Source: Herpetosiphonaceae bacterium
GTDB taxonomy: Bacteria; Chloroflexota; Chloroflexia; Chloroflexales; Kallotenuaceae
Length of the DNA stretch: 63,909 bases
Assembly: GCA_036374795.1 (NCBI GenBank)
Contig: DASUTC010000203.1
Location: forward strand, 1-63,909
Reading direction: 5' to 3'
Position 1 is the stretch's first letter. Every line of letters begins with the position of its first letter. This document shows, piece by piece, positions 28,344 to 37,136 of the stretch. Below the pieces are notes generated by a model. That model was not told where the DNA came from. It was given only the letters and a program-made list of their open reading frames with translations, and did not search any database. The translations under genes and the position numbers were made by a program.

Positions 28344-30092
28344 TCAGGCCAGCGCGTCTTCCATGCCGACCCGCAGCAGTTGCGCAAAGCGTGAGTCGGG
28401 ATCGCGCACGAGGTCGGCGCGTCGCCCGCACTCGCGCACCCGCCCATCCTCCAGGATCAGCACGTGATCGACGCGCTCGAGCGTGCCAAGCCGGTGCGCA
28501 ATGATGATCGCGGTGCGTCCACGCAGCAGCTTCGTGAGCGCCTGGTCGAGCCGCCGCTCGGTGGCCGGGTCGAGCCGCGACGACGCTTCATCGAGGATGA
28601 TCAGCCCGGGATCGCGCAGAAAGGCACGGGTAAAGGCCAGTAACTGCGCCTCTCCCGCCGACAGCCCTGCGCCACCCGAGGCCACCAGGGTGTCGAGGCC
28701 ACGGGGTTGCGCGCGTACCCAGTCGCCCATACCAAGCATGTCCAGCGCCGCCCAGATCTGGGCATCGGCGATGGTTGGGTCGAAAAAGGTCAGGTTATCG
28801 CGCACGGTCGCGCTGAACAATTGAATATCCTGGGTGACGATGGCGACCCGTGTGCGCAAATTGGCGTTCGGCACACAGCGAAGATCGACGCCGCCGAGCC
28901 GGACCGCGCCAATAGTCGGGTCATACAGGCGCAGCAGCAGCCGCGTCAGCGTGGTTTTGCCGCTCCCGGTGCGCCCGACCACCCCAAGCGAGGTGCTGGC
29001 CGGTATATGCACCGACACCTCGCGCAGCACGGGTTCATCGTCGGGATAGGCAAAGCTCACGCCATCCAGATCAACCGACAAGGACTCGTGCGGAAGGAGT
29101 GTTCCCCGTTCCGCGTCAACAATCTGCGGTTGGGTGACGAGGAGCTGCTGCACCCGCGCGATGCTCGCCATCGCCTGCTGCATGTCGTCGAGCTGCCGCA
29201 TCAATTCTTCGACCGGGCGGTTAAGCATCGTGGTGTACGCGACGATGAGATACACCTGGCCGATCGTCAACACACCGTCGAGCGCGAGCAGCGCCCCAAT
29301 CGTCAGCGACAAGATGGCCCCAATCTCGATCGCCGTGTTCAACGAGCGCCAGCTGATCACGCCGAGCAGCGCCCGGATGACGCCGGCGTGGAAGAGCGCC
29401 CGCGAGCGCTCGATATGGCGGCGCAGCACATAGCCCACCGCTCCGTTCGCGCGGATGTCTTCGGTTCCCGACAACCGTTCTTCTAGCAGACCAAACAGCT
29501 CGGCGCTCGCCTGACGCTCCTTGACGCTGTAGGTTGCCAGGGGCCTGGTCACGACGCCGGCGCAAACCACCGCGACACCTACACTTACGACGCTCGGTAG
29601 CCCGACACGCCAATCAAGGAGGAAGAGCAGCGCAACCACGCCCGCCAGGAGCACGCCGTTGAGGATGACCTGCACCGCGAACTGCGACAGGAAGTTTTGG
29701 AGCTTGCTCACATCGCCGTCCACACGTTCGATCAGCTCACCGGGCGTGCGCGTGGTATGGAAGCCCATGTCGAGCGTCAAGCAATGGATGGTCAGGTCGG
29801 CGCGAATGCGATTGGTCGCGATCAGGCCGATGTTGTGTGCCATGTATTGCCAGCCCACCAGCGTCCAGCTCTGGCCGAGCGCCACCGCGAGATAGGCCAC
29901 ACCGATCCACAGCAGCGTGCGCAGCTCCGCGTGGCGCGTCGCGCTATCAATAAAGGTCTGCACGACACGCGGCAGGCCCAGCTGCAACGCGAGATCGATG
30001 AGCATCAACGTTGCCAGGATAGCCAGGTGCGTTCGTTGCGGTGCGAGGTAGGTTTGGAGCAAGCGACGGTACGACGTGGACGGTGCCGACAT
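28344..30092 (-). CDS. heterodimeric ABC exporter, partner with altered signature
   Basis: The 582-residue protein starts at MSAPSTSYRRLLQ (GAAAGAAA upstream); a longer frame to 30212 lacks an RBS. It has a six-helix membrane domain, then an NBD with Walker A GRTGSGKT, Walker B LIILDEASSRLD (Glu intact) and switch His in IIAHRLG. The signature is LSAGEAQL instead of LSGGQ. The altered signature pairs across the dimer with the Asp-type Walker B of the other half, so both defects fall in the same composite site, as expected for a genuine heterodimer. It is first gene of the pair. Confidence 0.93.
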   Translation of the reverse strand: MSAPSTSYRRLLQTYLAPQRTHLAILATLMLIDLALQLGLPRVVQTFIDSATRHAELRTLLWIGVAYLAVALGQSWTLVGWQYMAHNIGLIATNRIRADLTIHCLTLDMGFHTTRTPGELIERVDGDVSKLQNFLSQFAVQVILNGVLLAGVVALLFLLDWRVGLPSVVSVGVAVVCAGVVTRPLATYSVKERQASAELFGLLEERLSGTEDIRANGAVGYVLRRHIERSRALFHAGVIRALLGVISWRSLNTAIEIGAILSLTIGALLALDGVLTIGQVYLIVAYTTMLNRPVEELMRQLDDMQQAMASIARVQQLLVTQPQIVDAERGTLLPHESLSVDLDGVSFAYPDDEPVLREVSVHIPASTSLGVVGRTGSGKTTLTRLLLRLYDPTIGAVRLGGVDLRCVPNANLRTRVAIVTQDIQLFSATVRDNLTFFDPTIADAQIWAALDMLGMGDWVRAQPRGLDTLVASGGAGLSAGEAQLLAFTRAFLRDPGLIILDEASSRLDPATERRLDQALTKLLRGRTAIIIAHRLGTLERVDHVLILEDGRVRECGRRADLVRDPDSRFAQLLRVGMEDALA

Positions 30093-30357
30093 AGAGTTTC
30101 TTTCAGTGCGATCGTGCTCCAGGCACGATTGGGAACACGCCTTTGGAGCGTAGCATAGGTCGGTGGCAGGGTCAATCAGGAACCTGTTCCTCTGGCGGAA
30201 TCCAGACGACATACCGGCACGGATCGCGGATGCTCATCAGCGCGTTTTCGGCCCCGGAGAGAAAGTGGTATGCTATCCAGGCCGTGCTGCTCTGGGAGAA
30301 GTATGGTCACACGGCTCCAAACCACGGTGCGGTAGCCGCGTTGAGGGAGGAGGTTCG

Positions 30358-30777
30358 ATGGAAGAATCGCTGGCTTTGCAAGTAGTGCGATCGTTTATCG
30401 CCAAAATCAATGCCCATTGTGTGGCGAGCATGTGCGAGCTGATGACCGACGATCACCGGTGCGTCGATGTGTTCGGGGTGACGGGACAGGGACGAGCCGC
30501 CCTGCGGCAAGCGTGGCAAACCTATTTCAGCCGCGTGCCGGATTACCGGATTGTATGTCAGCAGGTGATCTCGGAGGATCAAACCATCGCGATCTTCGGC
30601 ACGGTGAGCGGCACGGATCGGCATGATGGCGTGAGGCAGGGAGGGCAGCCCTGGGAGGTGCCAGCGGCGTGGAACGTGGTGGTCCGAGGGACGCGAGTGG
30701 CCGTGTGGCAGGTGTATTATGCCGCCCCGCTCGATCGGCGACCTACGGACGCAGCGCATGGTGCAAGCGATGTATGA
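30358..30777 (+). CDS. SnoaL-like/NTF2-fold small protein
   Basis: The 139-residue protein starts at the ATG after GGGAGGAGG. It has the NTF2-like pattern: VVRSFIAKINAHCVASMCEL, then MTDDHRCVDVFG, GRAALRQAWQTYFSRVPDYRI and a C-terminal beta stretch ending WQVYYA. This fold serves as isomerase, cyclase or binding protein; the specific role is not evident. It is divergent from the ABC exporter with about 265 bases between starts. Confidence 0.8.
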   Translation: MEESLALQVVRSFIAKINAHCVASMCELMTDDHRCVDVFGVTGQGRAALRQAWQTYFSRVPDYRIVCQQVISEDQTIAIFGTVSGTDRHDGVRQGGQPWEVPAAWNVVVRGTRVAVWQVYYAAPLDRRPTDAAHGASDV

Positions 30778-31165
30778 GGCAACGATCGGTCGGCAGCATC
30801 CGGCGGTCGGTAGCCGGGTGGACCCCGTGCTCGTGACCGCAGCGTACAGCGTCCGTCCTTGAGTGGATTGATGCTGCTCCCGCAAGGCGCAAGCGATGGT
30901 CCAGACGGGCATCGTGGTTGAGTTGTTCGTGCCGATATGCTGCTCGACGCGACATCGGATACAACTGGCGCGGCGCACGCGCTATGATGAGATGGCAAGC
31001 AGCAATGACACAAGCCTCTTCTGCCGATGCAACCGCTCCTTCCTTCGTTGGGCGGTTAGATGTAATCGCAGTGGGAAGGTGGTACGCAGGTGATCCACTG
31101 CGATTGCGATCTTGGGCGGCTGCGTCTTGAACACGCGCCAGCGTCCAGGTGAAGGAGATTACCCG
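30778..31165. other. intergenic, no gene recognised
   Basis: Short frames such as one ending at 31130 (MRWQAAMTQASSADATAP region) have no RBS or family match. The stretch probably contains the promoter for the following methyltransferase-like gene. Confidence 0.35.
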
Positions 31166-31669
31166 ATGACGACAGATACCGCCCACACTCGGTGGTGGCA
31201 GATGTTTGAGGTGGTCGTTGGCATTCCGCTCCTTGTTGCCATTGCCCTGCACCTGATGGTTCCGCTTGTCTTGCCACATGGGGTCCTCACGCGCACGATG
31301 ATGGTCGTGGGCGTTGCGCTCATCCTTGCGGGTGCCACCCTGGTCGTCCTTGCGCGGCGGGAGTTGGCCCAGCGTGGGCAACCGACTGACCCAGGGCTTC
31401 CGACCAGCACGCTTGTCACCACCGGTGTTTTCTCGATCTCACGCAACCCCCTCTACCTCGGCGGCATGTGCCTTCTCGTGGGGATTGCCCTGGTCCTCAA
31501 CCTTCCGTGGATCGTCGTGCTGCTCCTGCCAGCGATCCTCGCCTGCCACTATCTGCTCATCACGCCGGAAGAGCGGTATCTCGCCACGAAGTTTGGTGCT
31601 GAATACCAGACGTACGCCGCCTCTGTGCAGCGGTGGATGGGCCGCGCGCGCCACTCAAAGCAACCTTGA
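31166..31669 (+). CDS. isoprenylcysteine/phospholipid methyltransferase-like membrane protein
   Basis: The 167-residue protein starts at MTTDTAHTRWW, preceded by AAGGAGA. Four or five membrane helices are evident (VVVGIPLLVAIALHLMVPLV; VVGVALILAGATLVVLA; LYLGGMCLLVGIALVLNLPW; IVVLLLPAILACHYLLI). The catalytic motifs of the ICMT/PEMT family are clear: GVFSISRNPLYLGG and EERYLATKFGAEYQTY. It is a SAM-dependent integral-membrane methyltransferase; the acceptor is unknown. Confidence 0.85.
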   Translation: MTTDTAHTRWWQMFEVVVGIPLLVAIALHLMVPLVLPHGVLTRTMMVVGVALILAGATLVVLARRELAQRGQPTDPGLPTSTLVTTGVFSISRNPLYLGGMCLLVGIALVLNLPWIVVLLLPAILACHYLLITPEERYLATKFGAEYQTYAASVQRWMGRARHSKQP

Positions 31670-32128
31670 GATGTATTCCAAGGCCACAGCAGAGCGCGCG
31701 GCAAGCGACCGCCCCACACGTCGCAGGAAACGACGCGCGGCTATGTAGCCGTTTCGTGCAGCCCGTTACGCTTCGTGAAGCGGATGGCGGTCTGCCATCT
31801 GTCGCGGGTCGACGCGCCGAGCCAGGGGAATCGTACCGGATCGATCCTGCCGGTCTGCCAACCCTACCGCCATCAGCGATCTTACTGGCTGTCCACCGGC
31901 GTCTCGGCTGTTGGCGTGTCCCGCCGCTGCTCAGTCCTGCCCGGCGGGCCGGGACCGCGTTTGACGTGGAGCATGGCCCACGAAGCGGAGGCATCCGGAG
32001 TGCTGCGCTCCCTCGCTGTTCCCGAGCTGTGGTACGATATGCTCATCCAAGCGGGTATGTCCGACACCACAGCGAAGGACCATACGCGCAGGATGCGAGC
32101 GTAGCATGGCGACCAACGAGGATCCATC
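31670..32128. other. intergenic, possible lost 5' end of next gene
   Basis: No frame here encodes the AlbA_2 domain that usually precedes the ATP-binding domain found downstream. No other gene is supported. Confidence 0.35.
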
Positions 32129-33142
32129 ATGATCGAGCAGCGCGCGTTTGAAGAAGAACCAGTACTGGGCACAACCATCGCCGACATCAGCATGCAGCAC
32201 GTCACGCAGCATATCGACCAGGCCCGTCGGGAAGGTCGGCTCATGCGCCCCGAAGAGGCTACGACGCCGGAACGCTTCCTCCGGTACCACCGCTGCCTGA
32301 CGGAGGTCGAGGGTGAAACGGTGCCCACCGTCGCCGGCATCCTCTTTTTTGGGAACGACCCGCAGCGCTGGCTGCCCTACGCCGAGTTCGTGCTGGGCCG
32401 CTTTCCGGGCGATAAGGCTACCTCGGAGCAAGGCCGCCATCTGGAGCGCTATGGCGGCACGCTGCCGGAGCAAATCAGAAGCGTAGAGCAGTTCATCGTG
32501 TCGCACATGGAGCGCGGCTTTTCGATCGAGGAAGGGCCGCAGCGACGGGAGCGCCCCCAGTTTCCACCCGTCGTCCTGCGCGAGATGCTGGTGAATGCCG
32601 GGGGGCATCGGGATTATGCGCTCACGGGTGCGGCGGTGCGGGTTTCGATGTTTCCCAATCGGATCGAGGTCGCGTCGCCGGGAGGACCGCCCGTTGCGGC
32701 GCCGCTCCAGGGCCTCATGCAATCATCGCATGCGCGGAATCCAACCCTTATGCGGCTGCTGTGGCAGGTGCGCTTCTGCGAAGCGTTTGGTCTTGGCCTG
32801 CGCACGATTCTGGAAACTATGGCGCGCGAAGATCTGCCTGAGCCGCGAATCGACGTCGCCGCCGCCAACTTTTTCATCAGCATTGAAGGCCATCAGCCAA
32901 CGGGGCTGAGCATGGAGCTGGTCGAGCGACTGAGCGAGCCGCAGCTCGTGCTGCTCAAGCATCTCGTCAAGGCTGGGAGCCTCAATCCGCGACAGGCAAG
33001 CGCGCTGCTGCCGCATCGCTCGGAGCGATCGATCCGCAGCGACCTGAACGGGCTGGTGCAGATGGGCGTGATCCTGCGCTTAGGCGAAACGCGCGCCGTG
33101 ACCTATCGCTTGACGAGCGATGTCCAACGACTCCCCCTGTAG
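32129..33142 (+). CDS. AlbA_2-family ATP-binding regulator lacking its N-terminal domain
   Basis: The 337-residue protein matches the C-terminal part of Schlafen-AlbA_2/HATPase_c_4-type regulators. VPTVAGILFFGNDPQRWLP is the conserved block just after the AlbA_2 domain. VVLREMLVNAGGHRDYAL is the N-box-like motif, where family members have LREALVNAxxHRDY. NRIEVASPGGPP is the ATP-lid-type block and a C-terminal winged helix (RQASALLPHRSERSIRSDLN) ends it. Normal family members are about 450-480 residues; the AlbA_2 domain is absent and not found upstream. The product may be a truncated but folded protein. It lies directly left of the replication region. Confidence 0.75.
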   Translation: MIEQRAFEEEPVLGTTIADISMQHVTQHIDQARREGRLMRPEEATTPERFLRYHRCLTEVEGETVPTVAGILFFGNDPQRWLPYAEFVLGRFPGDKATSEQGRHLERYGGTLPEQIRSVEQFIVSHMERGFSIEEGPQRRERPQFPPVVLREMLVNAGGHRDYALTGAAVRVSMFPNRIEVASPGGPPVAAPLQGLMQSSHARNPTLMRLLWQVRFCEAFGLGLRTILETMAREDLPEPRIDVAAANFFISIEGHQPTGLSMELVERLSEPQLVLLKHLVKAGSLNPRQASALLPHRSERSIRSDLNGLVQMGVILRLGETRAVTYRLTSDVQRLPL

Positions 33143-33156
33143 CTGGCCGTCCCTTG

Positions 33157-33617
33157 TCTGCCGCAATTTGCCGATAAGGAGGCAGAGCGATCTTCCGCCG
33201 CGCGCTACCGAAGTTCGCCGGAATCTGCCGAAGACGAGCCGCCGCCTGAGGCACCCGCCATCTTGCCGGAATCTGCCGCAATTTGCCGATAAGGGCGCGG
33301 CGCAGGCGGGTGCTGCCCGCTACCAAAGTTCGCCGGAATCTGCCGAAGACGAGCCGCCGCCTGAGGCACCCGCCATCTTGCCGGAATCTGCCGCAATTTG
33401 CCGATAAGCGCCACGCGCTACCGCTGCCGCTCTGCCTGTCTCCTCATGCTCCGTGTACCCGCTTCGACTCGTCACGCGCTCCAGGTGCCGACATCATGCC
33501 CGTTGCCGGAATGCGCATCTATCTGCCGCAATTTGCCATACTCCGCCGCAGTTGCCCCAAAGGTCGCCTTAAAGAATCCGCAAGGTTGCCGTCAACGCTC
33601 TTGACTCTTGCCGATAA
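33157..33617 (+). repeat. iteron-like repeats, candidate replication origin
   Basis: A 23-base core starting TCTGCCGCAATTTGCC occurs at 33157, 33272 and 33387, exactly 115 bases apart; a partial copy is at 33522 and TTGCCGATAA recurs at 33608. Two 90-base direct repeats (33204-33293 and 33319-33408) contain it. Within each copy TGCCG recurs every 10 bases (TGCCGGAATC, TGCCGCAATT, TGCCGATAAG), one helical turn. An AT-rich segment with two CTAGCAT elements (33618-33660) follows and then the rep gene. This is the layout of an iteron-type theta origin. Confidence 0.7.
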
Positions 33618-33840
33618 AATCTCTAGCATTTTTTCTAGCATGGCGAATCAGGATTAAACACGCGAAACAGCCACCGCCATGGTGACTGTTCGCAGGATCA
33701 AAACCCATCGCGCCGTGCATCGCCCGCCGGCTAGCTTCGCGATGCACACCACGCCCCGGAGGGGAGGGTTAGATGTTGTCGTTGATCTTAACAGTGTGTG
33801 TGGCGCATGTCAATACCCCAGCGATTTTCGGAGGCGCGCT

Positions 33841-35310
33841 ATGAGCGGCTCGTACGATCCGCGCATCACCGCCTACTTCGGCGACGCGGTGATGCGTGCG
33901 GGCTTTATGCCAACGCCCCACCTCTTCCTGCGCCACTATGCCCAGCTTGGGCTTGGTCACGCTGAGGCGATGTTTGTGCTCCAGCTCATGGAGATCAACT
34001 GGGATCTGGCGGCACCGCCGAAGACGGTCAACGACATCGCCCGGCGGATGGGTGTTCATGCGCGCAGCGTGCGTCGCTATAGCGAAACCGTCGCTGCGCT
34101 GGGACTCATCACGCTCTACGACCAGTATGACGACTCTGGGGCGCAGATCGAAAACGGCTATGATCTCTCCCCGCTCTTCGAGCGGCTGGCCGCGTTTGCG
34201 CCGGAGCCACCGCTTGGCGGCCAGGCCCGGCGGCGCGAGCGGCGCACGTCGTCCGGCGGCGACCTCGTCCCGCAGACGGCGTCTCCATATGCCGCCGCTG
34301 GATCTGGCCGTCGCCCTCCTGACGGATCGGTCAGGGGCACCCCTGACCGATCTGTCACGGGGTGGGATGACCTGGGTGTCAGGGGCACCCCTGACGGATC
34401 GATCACGGACCGACTGATCGATCCGTCAGGGCTTAAAACGGAAAAAAGAATCCCACAAGAACAAGAAAGCATGATGTATCATGCAGCAGGTCAACAGGTC
34501 GCTGATACCGGCGCAGGCGATGCCCCACCCGGATGGTCGCTCCGGCAGGGTCAACCGCTGTCGGCGGCTGAGGTCGCGCAGACGGATAGCATTTTACAGC
34601 GCATCGGGATCGATCTTCCGGTTCGCTCACGCATCCGAGCCAGCCTGGCACCGGCGGAAGCGTGGACCCTCTGGACGTATGCGCGAGCAAAACGCTGGAG
34701 CGTCCCCCTGCTGATCAATGCCGTGTATGACAAAGCGGTGCGGCAGGCCCGTCCGGCTGCTCTTCCCCAGCACTACGACGCCGTCGGAGCATCGCTCGCG
34801 CGCCTCGATCCCGACAAAGCCGAGCAACTCCTGGATCTGGTTGCCGAACAGTGGCCGGATGCTTCGCTCCCGCCGCTCATGGAGCTCGTCGGGACACCCC
34901 CAGCCCCCGACACGGTGGCGGCGCTCGAAGCGGTCTGGCGGATGATCGCCGACGTGCGCAGGCTGCCAGGGAAGCCGTGTCCCCTATCGGCGGCGATCCG
35001 CCAGACCGTCGCGCCGCCACCACAGATGATGACGTGGGTCAGCGTGCTCGACCGGATCGCAGCCCAGGTCGCGCCGCGCGAGTTTACCACCTGGCTGCAA
35101 GAAACAACGCTGATCGAGCTTGATGCAACCTCGGCGTTTGTGGGAGCCAGCAACGTGTTCGCGCGCGAGCACATCGAAGCCGCGTATCTCGATACCATCC
35201 AGCAGACCTTGAGCGAGGTGCTCGGACGGTCGGTGCGTGTTCAGATTGTGATTGCCACACCGTGGGATAGCGCGTCGCGCTCCTCGATGGGGATACGGAG
35301 CGCGCGGTGA
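33841..35310 (+). CDS. plasmid replication initiator with DnaA domain-I-like C terminus
   Basis: The ATG at 33841 follows GGAGGCGCT; earlier starts lack an RBS. The product has 489 residues. Residues 1-120 form a winged-helix domain (FLRHYAQLGLGHAEAMFVLQ, DIARRMGVHARSVRRY, ALGLITLYDQYD), like the N-terminal domain of RepA_N-type initiators. A Gly/Ser/Asp-rich linker (about 120-235) is encoded by long palindromes. A helical segment comes next. The last about 80 residues (MTWVSVLDRIAAQVAPREF, then TTWLQETTLIEL and FAREHIEAAYLDTIQQTL) match DnaA domain I, which recruits the DnaB helicase. Position between iterons and parAB supports the call. Confidence 0.82.
   Translation: MSGSYDPRITAYFGDAVMRAGFMPTPHLFLRHYAQLGLGHAEAMFVLQLMEINWDLAAPPKTVNDIARRMGVHARSVRRYSETVAALGLITLYDQYDDSGAQIENGYDLSPLFERLAAFAPEPPLGGQARRRERRTSSGGDLVPQTASPYAAAGSGRRPPDGSVRGTPDRSVTGWDDLGVRGTPDGSITDRLIDPSGLKTEKRIPQEQESMMYHAAGQQVADTGAGDAPPGWSLRQGQPLSAAEVAQTDSILQRIGIDLPVRSRIRASLAPAEAWTLWTYARAKRWSVPLLINAVYDKAVRQARPAALPQHYDAVGASLARLDPDKAEQLLDLVAEQWPDASLPPLMELVGTPPAPDTVAALEAVWRMIADVRRLPGKPCPLSAAIRQTVAPPPQMMTWVSVLDRIAAQVAPREFTTWLQETTLIELDATSAFVGASNVFAREHIEAAYLDTIQQTLSEVLGRSVRVQIVIATPWDSASRSSMGIRSAR
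34320..34357. repeat. 38-bp near-perfect palindrome inside rep
   Basis: Centre GTCAGGGGCACCCCTGAC (34330-34347) with extensions TGACGGATCG on the left and CGATCTGTCA on the right: 18-base arms, 17 pairing. The 18-bp centre recurs exactly at 34378-34395. It lies in the linker-coding part of rep. Confidence 0.85.
34389..34431. repeat. 43-bp palindrome inside rep, perfect 17-bp arms
   Basis: CCCTGACGGATCGATCA (34389-34405), a 9-base spacer, then TGATCGATCCGTCAGGG (34415-34431). It overlaps the second copy of the 18-bp palindrome. Arms of this length could extrude a cruciform or bind a dimeric initiator. Confidence 0.85.
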
Positions 35311-35884
35311 TAGGGATCGCCCCCAGCGATCGCTCCAGGCTGCCAGGGAGGCGATCAAGAAGCCTGCCCGCCGTACCCATACGGCGATCGGTCCCGCTCA
35401 GTCACGATCACCACGGGTGGTGGCGCACAGAGGGTGCGGGTTTCCCACCCGTAGCGTGCCGGATCGGCCTGCAAGGCTTCGACGAGCACCTGTTGAACGG
35501 TCGGCTGCCCACGACAGGCACCGGCAATCGAGATCCAATGGCTGTTATGCATTATGTCGAGCTGATCGTATCCATCCGGAGCGCGAAGCAGTGCTGATCA
35601 TGCATCCTGGTGTCGCCCCGGCAGACGATGCGCTGCTTCCTGCTGACACAGCGCGTTCTCGCTCACGAGTATCGGCAGCCCCCACGATCGAGGTCGCGGT
35701 CATCGATCTCCTGATCTGGCATAGGCAGCGATGCGCGACCGTGCGCTGCTCGTTGGTCATCCTGCGCGACCGGATGATGACCGGTCCCTTGCCGGATCGT
35801 CCGCAGCGCAGGCTGCGTCGGGAAGCGCCGGGGATCAACCACCGCGATACCCTCGGCAGCGGGCACGTCGCGGGCGGTATGACG
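35311..35884 (-). other. 574-base gap with a possible small leftward ORF
   Basis: A 65-codon frame at 35355-35552 on the minus strand (MHNSHWISIAGACRGQ at its start, ending YGYGGQAS) has plausible composition but no convincing RBS or family. A second frame at 35663-35866 is similar. Neither is called as a gene with confidence. Confidence 0.25.
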
Positions 35885-36724
35885 TCACGCCGATCCTGGC
35901 GATAGCTGATCAGGACCCTGGGCGACGGTACTCCAATCTGCAAGAAAGGCGAGGACGGCGGCATATTGGTCCTGACGGAGGTGTTTGTACGAGCTGACGC
36001 GGAACCGACGATAGATCTCCGCGAAGACACCCTGGTAGTGATTTTTGCTGCGATCCTGTGTCGTGAGGAGCTCAGCCAGCGCTTTTACGGCTGCGGCAAT
36101 ATCGGCGGCCTGCGTGTCGGTCAGATAGGCGCTGGGATGGAGCTGATCTTCCAGCGCGCCTAAACGGCGATCAAATGCGCGCATGACCTGCGCCGCTTTG
36201 TCGAGGCGTTCAGCCTGGGTGCTCACGCGCTGTTCGAGGGCAAGCTGCTGCTCGGCCATCTGGGCGATGGCGATCCCCAGGTCGCGAATATGGACCAGGC
36301 TGGTGGAGGTGGGACCGGATCGCTCGCCGGCACCGATCGCCGTCAGCGCATCGGCCTGAAAGGCGCGCCACAGGACACGGAAGCACTCTTCACGATAGCG
36401 GTGCAGCTTGGGTGCTAAGTCGGGGCGCACACGGCTTGGAGAGATGCCGAAGAGCCAGCCCGGCAGCAGGTCGAGCGGTAAGCACACCATCTCACGACGA
36501 CTCTGATCGGTGGTGGTCATGACGAGCGTCGCTGCGCGCCGTGTCAGCACTTCATCGCGCCGGATACGCTGGAGCTGGCTACTCCAATCGAGGCCGAGCA
36601 GCTCGGCAATCGGTCGCACGGGCACATAGACCTCAGCATCCGGCATGACGGCGACCGTGATCGGGTCGCCGTAAAAGTCGATCGTCCGTTCGGCCTCGGG
36701 GATCGCTCCGTCGTGATCAGCCAT
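35885..36724 (-). CDS. phage-type antirepressor (P22_AR_N with C-terminal ORF6C-like domain)
   Basis: The 279-residue protein has an N-terminal P22_AR_N-type domain: FYGDPITVAVMPDAEVYVPV, PIAELLGLDWSSQLQRIRRD, then REMVCLPLDLLPGWLFGI and LHRYREECFRVLW. A coiled-coil-like middle follows (QMAEQQLALEQRVSTQAERL). The C-terminal region (IAAAVKALAELL, YQGVFAEIYRRF, YAAVLAFLADW) resembles the DNA-binding or partner domain of phage ORF6C proteins. Upstream on its own strand are two 29-base repeats that carry TTGACATAA. In this setting it is probably a plasmid copy-control or maintenance regulator derived from a phage gene. Confidence 0.82.
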   Translation of the reverse strand: MADHDGAIPEAERTIDFYGDPITVAVMPDAEVYVPVRPIAELLGLDWSSQLQRIRRDEVLTRRAATLVMTTTDQSRREMVCLPLDLLPGWLFGISPSRVRPDLAPKLHRYREECFRVLWRAFQADALTAIGAGERSGPTSTSLVHIRDLGIAIAQMAEQQLALEQRVSTQAERLDKAAQVMRAFDRRLGALEDQLHPSAYLTDTQAADIAAAVKALAELLTTQDRSKNHYQGVFAEIYRRFRVSSYKHLRQDQYAAVLAFLADWSTVAQGPDQLSPGSA

Positions 36725-36754
36725 ACGCGGCTCCTGCTTATCGATGTGATATAT

Positions 36755-36783
36755 ATTATGTCAACCGTGGTTATAACAACCAC
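36755..36783 (-). promoter_or_regulatory. 29-bp element: inverted repeat plus TTGACATAA (copy 1)
   Basis: On the minus strand it reads GTGGTT, 5 bases, AACCAC, then GGTTGACATAAT. It lies 31 bases upstream of the antirepressor start. The TTGACA can act as a -35 hexamer with the palindrome just upstream as operator. Confidence 0.6.
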
Positions 36784-36900
36784 CGTTCCTGATCACCGTG
36801 GCGGCGGAACGAAGGAGCGCCTCGCTCCACCCCCTGGCATCAGCGAGCGGGTGTCCTCGTGTCGGCGCGTCGCCGATCCCTGGCCTGCGCTGTGTGCTGT

Positions 36901-36929
36901 ATTATGTCAACTATGGTCATAATAACCAC
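36901..36929 (-). promoter_or_regulatory. 29-bp element (copy 2)
   Basis: It matches copy 1 at 24 of 29 positions, 146 bases further upstream of the antirepressor, with the same GTTGACATAAT end. The inverted repeat is weaker here (4 of 6). Confidence 0.55.
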
Positions 36930-37060
36930 GCTTCCCCGGCCAACGCCTCCAGCGTGCTGCGCTCGCATGGGTTCCCTGCTCTGAGGTACGTGTCGTGGTC
37001 GCTTCGAGGACTCCCGTCAGGTTCGACCTCCAAGCCCTGCGTGTCCCTAGTGTAGCATAG

Positions 37061-37079
37061 ATTTCACATCGTGTGAAAT
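37061..37079. promoter_or_regulatory. 19-bp perfect palindrome upstream of parA
   Basis: ATTTCACATCGTGTGAAAT has 8-base arms and a 3-base centre. A further half-site TTTTCACAT follows at once. It lies 58 bases before the parA start. Likely operator for parA autoregulation through the ParA N-terminal HTH, or a ParB site. Confidence 0.6.
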
Positions 37080-37136
37080 TTTCACATTCTTAGGAAATCT
37101 ATGGTACACTGCGTGCAGCACGCACGGGAGATCGAC

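Noticed and set aside
33157-33408. CRISPR-like regular repeats
   Set aside because: Period is 115 bases, the 'spacers' are themselves repeated and no cas gene is nearby; iterons fit better.
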